Below are positions 41,314 through 53,473 of a DNA stretch of 64,000 nt, piece after piece (within the stretch, counting starts at the first letter, position 1; every line of letters starts with the position of its first letter). The stretch covers positions 22,420,967-22,484,966 of the forward strand of contig OY821744.1 in the NCBI GenBank assembly GCA_963682055.1. The letters run 5' to 3'. Under the pieces are notes generated by a model. The model worked only from the letters and a program-made list of their open reading frames with translations, searched no databases and was not told the origin of the DNA. The translations under genes and the position numbers were made by a program. This stretch comes from Primula veris (lineage: Eukaryota; Streptophyta; Magnoliopsida; Ericales; Primulaceae).

Positions 41314-42945
41314 AGCTCTCAGGTTCTTCTCTACCATTGCTCGACATGGTTTGAATTTAGGAGAACAGCAAAGCAAGCTTCATTCAAAATGAATGAGGCT
41401 GATGGCGACGAAGAATCGGAAGAAGATAAATACAAGCTACCGGTCCATATCCAAACGAATAAGCGATTTACCAGATTATAATGGGTAGGTTTTCTCTCCC
41501 TCCTTGTGTATCTTAACAATAAATATTCATTCCGAAGTACTCAAGGACGTGTTCTGCTGAAGGTTTAAGTAGGAGAATGATAAATAAAATATTGACGTAA
41601 GGTTTTACATTAATTTTTTAAAACATCAAATTAGTATCTTCTTGCACTGACATGATTCTTAAGTTTATGTATTTTTTCTATAAATATTTCTTTTCCCAAG
41701 AAAAGAATATTGTTTTGCTATCACAACGCAACATGATGTCTTTGAATGAAAAATATGTGGCATGTTCATCAAATCAAAGGCATCAATCTCCTTGTTACAA
41801 TTGAACTACCCTGTTTAGATTTGAAAAGGCTTAAGGAACTTTTACGTGACCAATTCCCTTATTTATAGACATTTATTGTAACTTCTGCATACCTAATGCT
41901 TTGCATTGTTAAATCAGTTATGTAATGCCTATGACTTGTGTGTTCTTTGGCGTGTATTGATTCTGTAATGTGAACTCAGAATTTGGAATTTACCGATATT
42001 GGCTTCGTTTTCTAGACTGATTTTTATATTTGTAACACATAGTTTCCCCAAAAAATTCCTCCTCACTTTTGCGGTTATGCCAGATCATTTACGTTTCCTT
42101 CCTGAAGTTAGTTCGTTGACCCTTGGCCCCTGCTTGAATATGGAAAAGAACCAAAATTTTCCATATTTATGATATTCCCTAAACTAGCAGAAGTTTTTAC
42201 TATTGGGTAGAAGTGATGTTATAAGTCTTTCTGAAAACTTAGTAAACATCTGCGAGAAGAATTGTTCTATGTAAAAGAGACAGTAGAAATATCTTTTCGA
42301 CGTTTAAACTAACAGATAATTCAACACTTAGGGTAACAATTGTGAACTTGGATACAAGGGTGTATTTGACTGATTACTTTGCCCTGAGGCATTATAGGAT
42401 CTAATCGATGATTGATTGCTTCTTATTAGCTAAAGTATTGTAATATTAGAATTAACTTTCTGGTTAGCGCATTACTATATACATTCGCAGATGTCACCCA
42501 AAATACTTACCCGTTGACGTGGCGTTTGGATCAATCATGTATAAAGTGAATAAACTGCACACTGGTTTTTCAAAACACAGTAGATGATTGGTACACATGT
42601 GTTGCCACGACAGCGGGTGAGATTTTTGGGTGACCAATTTGGTGATGAAAGTTATTTCTCTTTTAGTTAATTGCTAATTAACGGCTAGAGATGATAGATG
42701 TACAATGTCTATATGGTTCAACATACCTGCAACTGCTATCATAAATCCATTTAGTAACATTATTTTTTGGTTTCAATGTTATGATTATAGAGAGATGCTA
42801 ATGCATGAGTACTTTTTTAATTTTTTTCATTTGGTGTAGTTTCAAGGCCTTCCATGACAAGCAGAGGAAAGCACTAAGTCGTGACTTGGCATTGAACCCT
42901 TTGCAAGTCAAGTTTTGGTTCCAAAACAAGCGAACTCAAACAAAG
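41314..42945 (+). pseudogene. HD-ZIP IV-like homeodomain gene fragment
   Basis: Exon A (41314-41484) follows a CAG acceptor and has an ATG at 41389 with an acidic N-terminus (NEADGDEESEEDKYK). It stops at 41479, just before a donor-like ATGG|GTAGGT. Exon B (42840-42945; acceptor GTGTAG, donor AAAG|GTTTAG) encodes 35 residues that end in [14 protein letters not shown], the third helix of a homeodomain, preceded by [16 protein letters not shown]. This is the signature of the PDF2/ATML1 group of HD-ZIP IV factors, which bind DNA in epidermal cells. Four residues of the usual loop (CPHP region) and most of helix 1 are missing, and no leucine zipper or START domain follows. It is probably a decayed or rearranged gene; DNA contact residues W, F, N and R are kept. 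Confidence 0.7.
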
Positions 42946-44640
42946 GTTTAGTTCAACACCTCTCAGCACGATATACAAGAAACAAAAAGTTACCAGAAAT
43001 CCGGCCGACTTTAGTTTCGCTGAACCAGGAAATGAATTTACAATCAGTGGGAGAGAGATGAAATTCAATAAGATGATGTCTTTAAAGAGAACACTGGTCT
43101 CAGGTATTATAGATGGGAAAAATAAACAAAAAGTTACCGTTCCTACGGTTCCAAAGCTGCAATGATCCCGTGCTGAAATCAAGCTGGTTCATAGTATCTT
43201 CTGCTTTTATACCTAATAATTGCCTCAAATGTGTTTTTTCTTCCTTTTTTAATGGAGATCAATTAATGACCACTTTATAGAAATGTGGGCCACACGGATC
43301 ATTTTCCTCTTCTGGGAAACTCCTAGTTAGTAGCTTCTCAGAAGGATATACAAGATCCTGGGAACATCCATGCAATCTACAGTCAGACAAAACATCAACG
43401 GCAAAACAGATTGTCGAAAGAATCTAAAGCTGCATTTAGTTCTTTATCAAAGAGTGGATTTCCACGGAATTATCTCCTTTAGGAAGAACTTAGTATATCT
43501 CCTGTATGAGTAGGTGTAGATTTGTGGAAGTTTATTACAATTCAACTTTGTGATATGGCTATGTACTTGATAAAACACTACATACTACAGTTCTGTAGTT
43601 TTCCGGCACTTTCCCTTTTTTTTTCTAGAAATTCCTTTGTGCCTAAGGCTGAATAGACAGTTGACTTAATTATTAATTGACTTTTTTTACTTCCTAGTAT
43701 GTTCTCTCTGATAACTTCTTTTTTCTCTTGATTAAGCGTCTTGCTTGATGCAAATTCGAAGAGAAGGTGAACGAGTGCTAGGAGGCCTGCCCCTCTAAAT
43801 TAGGGGAGACTTCCAGAGCCGAAAGTAAATCCAAAAGACCCATAGACGGGTGTTCTGGACCATAACGTCTCATCCCCTTCTGATAAATCCGATGAGGGAC
43901 CATCAGACAGACCCGATGAAGGAGGGGCTGCAGGTGGCAGTAATGCAACATGATGAGTGCAAATATATAAACTCATCATTCTGTAAGTTTTTCTTGTTTT
44001 CACAATTTTTGTTGCTGTTAAAAGGATTGTTTAAACTTGTAAAAGTATAATTCCAACTGTCAAAACTTAATTATTTCCCCTATGTGACGGTTTGTTGTTG
44101 TAAGAATGCAACTTTTTTATAAAGCCTAACAGTTTTTTTTAGCTGTCCGTTTGATTCATACAAATAGAATAATACAATGAATTTACAGTGTTATTTAAAT
44201 AACAAATAAATAAAAGCATCTCGCTTGGTGGCGGACTTGCTAGTCTTTTAATGGCCACTAGTCCCATACAAATGGTGGTGGCAAGCTTCATGAAAAATGG
44301 ACGTATTAACAATGCCTCAAAAAGACAGAAAAGATATAAATCTCGAAAAACTCCTCTTACCCTTGCTAGTGCAGACTGCAGATACTGTAATTCCTGCTCT
44401 AAATTTAAATTGCATCACTTTAGGTACCCCTTCAAAGCTATGGAGACGCACTTAGCCACCAAGCTCATGACAACTATGGAGAAGAACAAAACAAGGCTTA
44501 TAACAACTGTGGAGAAGCACATAACAATGCTCACACTTATAATGAAGCTCATAACAATGACGATGATAAATAATATATGAGTGATAAACAGAACACTAAC
44601 ACCTCGTCTGACAGTGGTAAATGAAACATTTTGGGCCCAA
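42946..44640 (+). other. Possible 3' exon remnants of the homeodomain locus
   Basis: Two plus-strand stretches have biased composition but no intact frame. Near 43855-43952 the sequence reads SSPSDKSDEGPSDRPDEG in one frame. Near 44437-44571 it reads SYGDALSHQAHDNYGEE, AYNNCGEAHNNAHTYNEA (Asn/His/Glu-rich, ends at TAA). They may be diverged exons of the same locus. No family was recognised. Confidence 0.3.
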
Positions 44641-45659
44641 ACTCGGCTCAGAGGTCATATACGGATTACGGATATCAATGTATCCTGCTAGTAGAGTAGG
44701 TTTTGAGAATAACATAATTGCCTACTTGTACTCTGTTCAGTTGTTGTTCTTGTTAAATTAATCAGTGATAGTAGTTAGTTTTAAAAGTTGAGATGTTTCT
44801 CTTACTCTTTTACTGACAGAGACTAATTTTAAAGTTCCATATTTCTTATAAACTTAACATTGGAAATGACTCTTTTGACTTGTGTTAGACATTCTGTACT
44901 CTGTAGTATCTAAATTCAGAGCTTTTGCCCTTATTAAACAAAACAATCTAATGCTGTGGTGAGATTTAGTTCCCAGCACAGACTTGCAATTAACCATCTG
45001 TATTATATTGTTCGAGTAATTAGTGAGTAAATGGATAGGTACTACAAATTTGGCTTAGTAGTTTAACATGAATCTTCTTAAATTGGAGATAAATAAGATG
45101 ATGTCAGAAGAGGCTAAATAACACACTTTAGCCTCCATACATGTACATGGAAAACTGTAATCTAAAGCTTGTAAGTTGTAAAACAACATAAGTAACCATG
45201 TATGGTAAAGAAGACTATTGCAGTGAAAGATCACTTGCTGCTACTTACATTTTTTTTTTCAGTTATCAGTGAGATAGTCTGTAATAATGAACTGATCAAA
45301 CCCACATTCGAGGGTGATGAAAGTTCTGGTAGATCTAATGACATTTAATTATCTTCTTCTCATGTTGCATCCACAGATCGTGAGATTCTGTTGTCTGCTA
45401 AATATTTTAACAGTAAAAAGAAATGGAACACAATCACCCGATCACATTAAAAGTTTTGTTAATCATCATCTTGGTAAACAACCAATTATGCATAACGGCA
45501 TAGAAAGAAGCGCGAGTAGATTGCAGAAATGTAACAACAATTATATTCAATCAAATTGCAAAGATTTAGGAACTGTTTCAATTTCATGGTTTAGTAAAAG
45601 CAAAAAATGACTACTCTAGAGATCCTTTATGAATCTTGGCACACTTGGATCTGAGATAA
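44641..45659 (+). other. Non-coding region with one possible exon
   Basis: After a strong acceptor (TTTTTTTTTCAG, 45262) the plus strand reads 30 codons ending EGDESSGRSNDI then TAA at about 45345-45347. It is a possible last exon, but nothing links it firmly to the homeodomain fragment. The remainder is AT-rich. Confidence 0.25.
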
Positions 45660-45990
45660 TAATAAACTTGGATGAATATTAAAGACCAGTGGCAAAAAAT
45701 TAGACAAAGAAATTTGCTTAGTCGATAGAAGACACATCAATTGTCCATGGCTAGCATTTATCTAGTCCATAACTCAAGTAGTCACATCTTATATTATGCA
45801 AAGACCTAACAGGGGTACCAAACTCCTCTCTTTGGGGAAGTCACTCTGACACCCGCGTTGTTTTATGCATTCAGAATTATTTTTTGGTTACATTTTTTTA
45901 TGACTAATGTTTTATTTTATTTGTAAAATGTTAGTATAAAACTCTGTAAATTTTGGTCTTTTATATATTATTGTTTATTTAGTATTTATA
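45660..45990. repeat. Dispersed duplication, copy 2 (partner 37860-38005 and 39580-39700)
   Basis: This uninterrupted counterpart shows that the hAT-like element and other DNA were inserted into copy 1, or that copy 2 lost the interval. Shared blocks are in the same order and orientation. Confidence 0.65.
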
Positions 45991-46439
45991 GGGGAGTATC
46001 GTCAATAGAAATAATCGAATTTTTTTAATACTTTCAAATGTTACAAGTTATAAATAAACAAAATACTAATTTAAAAAAAAATACTTTTATGTAGTTACAA
46101 TAGGAGGTGTAACCAAAATAATAAAATCCTGCATTTGTTCTCCCTATGCCTCCAGATTGTTTTCTTTATTCTTTTGCATTTTTAATGTTCTATTTTCTAA
46201 ACCTCAAACGACCCGAACCCAGCTTTGTTCATTAATTACTACTAATGAATATTGAATAATACAGATGAAGGATTAAAAAAAAAAAGTAATTATAATGAAA
46301 AAAAACCTGGGCAAAGAACGAATGAGTAACGCGTTGGTCAGAAACAAAACCAGCGATTGGGACGAATTTGCTCTTTACACCTCCTATTGTAAAACTACAT
46401 AAAAGTATTTTTTTAAAATTACGAATTTGCTATTGACAA

Positions 46440-48070
46440 ATTAGGACGTTCTCGTATATTGAAGTGTTATACGTTTTTCTTATAGTGAAACTCATTCTTT
46501 GTAGGGTTACTTCCTAATGTTTCTCTTTTGTGTCCCTTAATCTGAAGAAGTTGTACCGCCGACTGTTGGTGAGGAAGATTCCCTGTAGACAAGGAAATTA
46601 CAAATAGCAATACTTTAGATGAAAAGCTTTGTGTCATTGACTCGTTATCTTGAAATTTATTTTTTTTGAATTTTTATATGGTTGTAAACCTTTGTCAGAA
46701 AGAAAAAGAAACATGGCACTTAATTTACAGTTTTTGTGTCTTACAGATGTTGAATTGCCAAAAGGATTATTAGTCGATGGTCTTCAGAAGACGAAAATAC
46801 TTCATAAGTTGATAGTGAGCACTTAAAGATGGCGTTATTCTGTTTGGGGATGTTACAATTCTCAAACAATCCACCAATTTACACTCCCCGGACCCCATAG
46901 CTCGTTGTATATGGTAGAAATATTTCCCCACCTCAACTCAATTGCAGTGTTCTTATTGAGCCTATTTACAAAATAATTGAAGTGGTGTGTCATGAAAAGA
47001 AATGCATCCTTATGTTTTTTTCTTTTTTGAAGATCTATTGTGAAGAACCTTTGCTTTTGGAAAAAAAATTCCTGAATGTTTTGTGGTCATAGTCTTATAG
47101 ACTTCTTTTTGCCTATTGATATATGTTATACATGATTAGCTTTTGATATTGTTGTTATGTCAATTCTGCAAAAATGATGTTTTTTGTGGATCCAGTCTAA
47201 AGTTTGTGATGACATTGTTACGTTGTGGATCGACACAGGGGGCACACAAATATTCTCTTAAAGCTTACCTCTGCCAACCTTAATATTCATCGATACTGGT
47301 GGTTGGGTACACTAACACTTGTATAAGTCAAAGAAAAACCGAAAACAAAATCTCATTTAATAATGATTCATCTAAGCGAACTATAAGAAACTAGTGGAGT
47401 ATAGTCATGTTAAAAACGTAAATGATGGCAAGTAATAGTGTGGTAAGAAATATGCAGACATCAAAAGACACAGCATCCCCATGCCAACAGAGTGCATCCT
47501 GGTCTAAAACCTAGGCTCGACAATCCGCAGTAACAACGCATTATATCAATTATTGTCAATTACTACAACATTCTCATAATAGAATAAATTTATATGAATC
47601 TACCGATAATATCTTGTTATAACGATTAGGATCACTAGGAGAAACTCAATGCACCATACTAAGGCCACAACAATATGCTAATACCACAATCAAGACTTCC
47701 AATACGAGATTTATACAGACAAGTTTGCCTCCACTCTCATAAGTGAAACATCATATACTAAAATTAGAACATTTCGGGCATAGAAGCATTAATTCATGCA
47801 AATTTTTGTGACACAATAACATCCTTCAAGAACCAATAAATTTCACGGGTCGTCTACACAGGAGATCGGTTAAGTTGTTCTTTGTATATCTTAGATGAAT
47901 TTCCTTTATGCTATTCCTTGATGATCTCGATAACTTATTCGGGTCGGGGTTTCCCCATTTTAAGACCCTCCGAGGCTCAAATCAATTAATGCAACATAAA
48001 TTACTTCAGTGATAAGGTTAATTAGTCGATTGTACTAATAAATGTGATATAAGAGATATAATAGGCACAG
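46440..48070 (+). repeat. Segmental duplication, copy 1 (partner 56690-58330)
   Basis: About 1.6 kb of collinear similarity with 56690-58330. Shared anchors include CATTCTTTGTAGGGTTACTTC, GCCAAAAGGATTATTAGTCG, GAGTGCATCCTGGTCTAAAA and CTCCGAGGCTCAAATCA (or close variants). Identity outside the small exon is visibly lower. Confidence 0.85.
46747..46826 (+). pseudogene. Terminal exon of an unrecognised gene, copy 1
   Basis: After an acceptor (GTCTTACAG) the exon reads VELPKGLLVDGLQKTKILHK and five more residues before TAA. It differs from copy 2 at only five of 80 bases, four of them changing the amino acid. An upstream coding-like stretch (46546-46630: EEVVPPTVGEEDSL, then DKEITNSNTLDEK after a one-base break) has a counterpart in copy 2. 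I do not recognise the protein family. Confidence 0.4.
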
Positions 48071-48194
48071 TACCTCACTTTTGACTTTGTTTATACAGAT
48101 AACATTGAGGAAGTCAAGAACCATGTATATAATACTATTTAATTTCCCTTTTAGCTCAGGGACTTTGGGGACAAGTATAAGAGCTGATTTTTTC

Positions 48195-48480
48195 CTAATA
48201 GCTAATCCAAAAAACTTCCTCGGAGTCTAGTTTATGTGCTACTGCTCTCGCCAACTCACAATCGAAATTATACAAAACTCTAGCCAAGCAAATCTCAATC
48301 GTTGCTAACCCAAGAGTATATACTGGGCAACCCCTTCGCCCTCCCCCAAAAGGCAAAAACCTAAAATCCTGATCTTGAATTTGATTTGCTTTTTCTAAAA
48401 ACCTCTTGAGTTTGAACACAAGAGGGTCATCCCATGACTTTGGGTCCCACCGTGTTGCATATGAATCAATATTCTGGTCT
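48195..48480 (-). pseudogene. Cytochrome P450 C-terminal fragment
   Basis: The frame opens after a TAA at 48481-48483 and reads DSYATRWDPKSWDDPLVFKL, then RFLPFGGGRRGCPVYTLGLA and the C-terminal helix L region. The PERF-like and heme-binding segments (F-x2-G-x3-C) of plant microsomal P450s are present, but the Gly two residues after the heme Cys is Val and PERF reads LKRF. Only the last roughly 95 residues exist; no I-helix, K-helix or membrane anchor is found nearby. It is a fragment of a P450 (CYP71-clan type by motif), not a functional gene. Confidence 0.82.
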
Positions 48481-48483
48481 TAG

Positions 48484-49974
48484 ATGGAATGTCGTATCTA
48501 ACGAGGACACAGCTTTCCATTGACTCATGAGGACCACAAGGTTGAGTCGCATCGTTTCCTTTATACAGCTTTTAGATAATGCATGGTGTTGACATCATCT
48601 TTTTCGATTTTTCCTTTACTTTATCCGATTTTCCGAACTTCATATTGAGACTTTTTCAAGATTTCTGTTGTATGAAACTTCATATTGGGCCAAAAAAATC
48701 GGTCCCTTTTTTCAATTGTAGTTCTCTTGGAGTATGAATTTTTTTTTAAAAATATCTCAGTAGTAAAATAACTCAAAATTAAATCCAAAACGAAAGAAAT
48801 CGTCAATATAAACAAAATATCATTTTATCTACAAACATTTTAGTCAAATTCTACAATAAATTATGTCAGAAAAACATCTTTAGTTCACCACACAATCATT
48901 CAAGTGCCGCTCTAACTAGAAACCATGTGGATTATAATGGATCGGTTCCGCCGGAAGGTTCTCAATGTTTTTGCATGAAAGAAGGTCTTCTAGTGTTGCT
49001 TCATCATTCCCACCATTGTCCTTCAAAACCTTTTCCACCTTATCTCTCGGAAATCCCATCTTTAGAATTGGTCAATCTTCTATGATCTCAGAGAGCTACT
49101 AGAACTTGCCTCTCCGGTCTTAAATGTTACATGTCCTCAATGAGATGGAATTGCGTAATTCTGAATTTTCAACTCATTATCGGTGTTCCGATCGATATTG
49201 TGGCTCATTTCGTCATCACTATCACTATCCATTTTCAGCAAGTTAATCCGTATTCTGCTAGCAAATAGTCTGAGTACTCTGATATAAAGGACCTGGGAAT
49301 TGATTATTTAATAGTGTGCTACTTGTTAAGCTTAAAATCCTCCTAAATCTAACTAACAAAGTTATTCATTAGGTAAATGTTATACAATTAGAAGTTATGT
49401 TTTTTTTTAATAGTTTTGGATCGGGTTTGGCTACCCGACGGGTATCACATGCTATACATGATCCCGATCCCAAAATAATTCGGTGGGAGAATGCCCGTTA
49501 GTTTCGGGTCAGGATCGGGTCGGAAATGAGAATCAGGTCGTGTGTAGTGAAACAAATCACTATTATTCAAAAAAAAAAAAAAAAAACTTACTGCCTATTT
49601 GGGATCAGAACTTTTGGTTAAGAAGCTGCTTTTTAGAAGCGACGACAATTAAAGCTGCAATGTAGTGTTTGGCTTTTGGCATCACTGTAATTTTTTACTT
49701 AAAAGTGACTTTTAACTTATTTTTAGTGAAAAGTCACTGGTAACCTGTTTAAACTTATAAGTGACTTTAAAAAATCTGCAAATTTCTAGATTCTTTTGAG
49801 ATTTTTTTCAATTTTTGGTCCCAAAAGCTAAAAAAGATGACATATCATGAATTTTTTAGATCAATAGACTAAAAAATTAAGAAAAGAAGGTTTTACCCTA
49901 CATACAATTAATAATTGATAAAGTGGCCAAAATGAATTTCCAAATCTTAAATCCCATGAAGCTTGAGTTAATTA
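48484..49974. other. Intergenic, no gene seen
   Basis: AT-rich. Repeat-like CCCGATCC/GGATCGGG motifs around 49420-49530, followed by an A-run (49569-49587), suggest an old element of another family. No gene is supported. Confidence 0.45.
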
Positions 49975-50031
49975 AGCGCACGCACGCACGCACACGCACA
50001 CACACGCACACGCACACGTGCACACACACAC
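49975..50031. repeat. ACGC/CA microsatellite
   Basis: A mixed (CGCA)n/(CA)n run of about 55 bases. Confidence 0.9.
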
Positions 50032-50238
50032 TGCTAGTAGTAAAATTGGTGCTATTAATTACTATACATTGAATTTGGTATATAGGTCTATTTTTTTTAC
50101 TGATAAGTAAATTGTCAAAATTGTCAAAATTACTACTGTCAAGTCATTTAACCGGTAAATATTGTTTGTCTTGTGAGGGGCTCTTCTATCATTTTTCTAT
50201 TACATTGCTTGTACCAATCAAAATCAATAGTTTTCCCT

Positions 50239-50852
50239 TGTGAAAAAATAGTTTTAATACCATCAACTACCATTCGTTAACAAAATTGAGACCAAACTAC
50301 TGACATTAACAATCGAGATAGCGAACGACATATTTTTTTTTTCAAACTGCGGACCTCCATCAATTTAATTGGACGGAAATTAAGTTTAAATTCCATTTCA
50401 GTCCCAAATTTTATAAAACATATAAATTTAACCCAAAATTTTTATAAATTTACATTTTTAACGTACTCATAAACAAATTTACATTTTTTTAAATATTTTT
50501 TTTTAAAATAAATAATTTTTATTAAAAAAAGTTAATTTTTTTATAAAACGTTATATATATATATGTATAAATTGTGTTTTTTTTATGTTTATGCATGAGT
50601 ATGTATATGTATATGTAACTATTTATTTATGAATATGTTAAAAATGTAAATTTATAAACTATTCGGGTTAAATTCATATGTTTTATAAAATTTGGGACTG
50701 AAATGCAATTTAACTTCCGTCAAATTAAATTGATGGAGATCCCTAGTTTAGGAAAAAAATATATAGTTCAGTACCTCAATTGTTAATGTCAGTAGTTTGA
50801 TCCCTATTTTGTTAATTACTAGTATGTGAGGCTAATAAACCTATTTTTTTCC
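50239..50852. mobile_element. MULE-type MITE with long terminal inverted repeats
   Basis: A 614-bp element whose two arms (each about 200-240 bp) are inverted copies: left GAAAAAATAGTTTTAATACC ... CAAACTACTGACATTAACAA, right the complement with moderate divergence. A perfect 9-bp direct repeat GTTTTCCCT flanks it (50230-50238 and 50853-50861), as expected for Mutator-like transposition. The centre is AT-rich without a transposase. It would form a long hairpin RNA if transcribed. Confidence 0.85.
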
Positions 50853-51144
50853 GTTTTCCCTCACAATTCATCAATGAGCAACACTTCTATCATTTTTTTT
50901 CTTTTTTATAGTTTTGACTCTAGAAAAATTTGAAATGAATGATGAATAGAACATAAAGGTCTAAAACTGTTGCAGAAATGTAGAAGCAATTTTGGAGGAT
51001 TGAGTATTATTATTAATACATCAAATTTGGTATAAGGTCTATATTTTAGTGATGAATTGTTAAAATTGCTATACTGTCAAATTGTTTAACTGGTATATAT
51101 TGTTTGAGGGTTTTTCTAACATTTTTCTATTACATTGCTTGAAC

Positions 51145-52007
51145 TAGAGCTGTGGAAAAATCCCGAAAACGTCGGGTTTTGTCCCGACCCGACAAACTTC
51201 GAGATTGAGTAGCAATTTTGATTTCCTGGGTGTCCCGACCCGATTTTTTAATTATTTTTTTATTTTATATTATATAACATGGTATTTTTTTTTTATTTCA
51301 ACACTAAAATGTAAATTAATTTATATCAAATACAATTTATGAGAATTGAAACTTGTAACTCTAACATGTAATGTGAGCACTTTACCATATGAGGTACAAT
51401 CGTTTTTATTTTATATATTAGTTATAATTGCATAAGTATAATATAGATTTGTAGTTTTGAATATATGAAACTATTAAAATAAAAAGTATACTTAAATTAA
51501 AACGTTATATTGTTACTTTAAAAAAAATAAATGGTCATTATTTTTCGATTATAAAAATTATAATGATAATTTATCTCATTTAGTATGATAATTGTTGCTT
51601 GTGTGAATAAAACTAAATACTAAAAAAATCTAATAAAAAATGTATCAATTTTTTTATCTAATTCATTATTTATAGTTTCACACTATTTTTTCTACTACAT
51701 GTTAATTTATTTTTGCATTTATTAGTAGTGTTATTTTTAAATTATGATTACGTTTCATATTAATAACAGACTTTTCAAATGAAAATTGTTAATAAAAAAT
51801 GACATTGTCGTAAAATAAAAAAGATATGTCGGGAGATTCGGGATAAATTTATCCCAACTCTACGGGATCCTGAAAATTCGAGTCTCGAAAAAGACAGGTT
51901 CCGACTTTGTCGGGCAGGGGTTGGTATTTTTTTTTCACTTCCAAAAGTAATCGGATTGAAATACGGATTAAGTGTTTACTGATCGGGTCCCGATCATAAA
52001 CCACTTT
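51145..52007. mobile_element. Non-autonomous hAT-like element, second copy
   Basis: It starts TAGAGCTGTGGAAAAATCCC and ends with the complement of AAAGTGGTTTATGATCGGGA. Sub-terminal GGGTTTTGTCCCGACCCG and internal blocks (TTGCTTGTGTGAATAAAACT) match the element at 38184-39233. It is older or more worn: the 8-bp target duplication is not clear. The empty site is visible at about 50205-50230. Confidence 0.75.
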
Positions 52008-52145
52008 CAAGCAAATCAATATCAATAGTTTTTACTTAAGAACTCTTCTATCCTTTATATTCTTTTTTTTTTTTTAGTTTGTACTCTAGAACAAGTTTGA
52101 AGTGAATCATGAAGGTTTAAAACTGTTGCAGAAATGTAGAAGAAA

Positions 52146-53272
52146 ATTATACCGAGTATTTTACCATACTCTCTTACTTCGCCTGCCTAAGGTATGTGGC
52201 CTTTAATATATTCATATTCTCACTTAATATTAGAAGAAAGATATATTACACAAGATATTGATTTGATTTGATTACCATATTTATAGATTATTTACTTGCT
52301 AGGCACCTACCCATATATTGTCTATATAAAGACAAAAACATCACGATATAATAATAGTACTACATCTATACTTTTCTACATTATTAATCTCTGTCTACAT
52401 TTGTTTTATTATTTTAACACTTAAATGTGTTGCAATACATATACAGATCTTTACTTAACTCGAACACTAAAAATCCGACATTAACAATTCATACAATGAA
52501 ATGCATAAGTCAAAGAGAGATCTTGATAATGAAAATGACCTTGTAGCTGGCTGAAACATTTAGATAGCTATGATTTTGTTCAAGTTCTGGCATACTCCTC
52601 CCATCAGAATTACTCACAATCTTTTTGAAGGTAAGTGAATTATATTAGATATAGATTGCCTTTTGAGCCTTTCAAATTTAATTTTATCTTTTTATTTGTT
52701 AGCCTTGTTACTTGATCCAACTAAGCTCAATTTTGTAGCTGTATCTTATTTATATAAGATCTTTACAGGTGCACCTTTGATGCAATTAGGGTATATCTTC
52801 TTTTTTTCTGTAGTCCATTTAGAGGGTTAGTGCTCATTTCGTAATTCATCTCACTTCATATAGACACCTAATAAAATGGTGACTTATATAAAATGGACTT
52901 GAATGTGTAGCAACCTTAATTAGCCAAGGGTTGATTCCTAGATCTATTCTGTAATTCATTTTGCTATAGTTTGTAATTGTAGTGTACAGCTGATGAAAAA
53001 CCACATGTCTGATTTCTTGTAGCCTTGAATTCCCATCCTTTTATTCAACAAATTCATCATCTTAATCGATTTTGTCTAGTGTTATTATGTTAAAAAGAAA
53101 ACGAGTAGAAAACGACACTGGGTAGTTCTCAGTGGTTTGATATTTTAGACTTGGACATTTTTTCGTGTTTTGTTTAATTTCACTGTACTTACTTTGTGTT
53201 TATAGCATGGATCTGCACATGTTACTCCAAGATACTTGAATATGAGAAAACAAGGTCGTTGTTCATGACATT
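52146..53272. other. Intergenic, no gene seen
   Basis: AT-rich, with no recognised domain or element. Confidence 0.5.
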
Positions 53273-53473
53273 TCACTCACACGGTTCAACAAGGTAATTT
53301 AGAAGACTACAATTTGAGTTGTTCATGTATTTTTTCTTATACCATGAAAAGCTAATTGACTGATTGTTGTCGATTTCTTCAACAGAAGACTTGTAATACG
53401 CAGGGAGAGGATAGTCATTGGCAATCTCGTCTTCGTTAATCTTAATATAGAATTTGCTCGAGGGAGTTGCCAT
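53273..53473 (-). pseudogene. MET1-like DNA methyltransferase fragment
   Basis: A 66-codon minus-strand frame; residues 7-33 include [20 protein letters not shown], which closely recalls the DNMT1-RFD (replication-foci) region of plant maintenance cytosine methyltransferase MET1. The following residues (after NNQSISF) no longer fit. No catalytic domain lies nearby. It is a short gene fragment, perhaps captured by a transposon or left by an old duplication. Confidence 0.6.

Larger units (their letters stand above)
50060..52145. repeat. Tandem duplication of about 0.4 kb, both copies interrupted by transposons
   Basis: Copy 1 (50060-51000) and copy 2 (51020-52145) share TTTTTCTATTACATTGCTTG, AATCAATAGTTTT, the stretch around ACTCTAGAA and AAACTGTTGCAGAAATGTAGAAG in the same order. 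Copy 1 carries the MULE-type MITE (50239-50852); copy 2 carries the hAT-like element (51145-52007). Each copy therefore acts as the empty-site control for the insertion in the other. Confidence 0.8.

Noticed and set aside
41194..41481. A 95-codon ORF starting at 41194
   Set aside because: The first 65 codons cross a likely splice acceptor at 41311-41313 and look non-coding; only the end from 41389 was kept as part of the homeodomain locus.
43800..44003. A 67-codon minus-strand ORF rich in Pro/Ser/Gly
   Set aside because: Low-complexity composition, no homology recognised, and a plus-strand acidic reading is equally likely.
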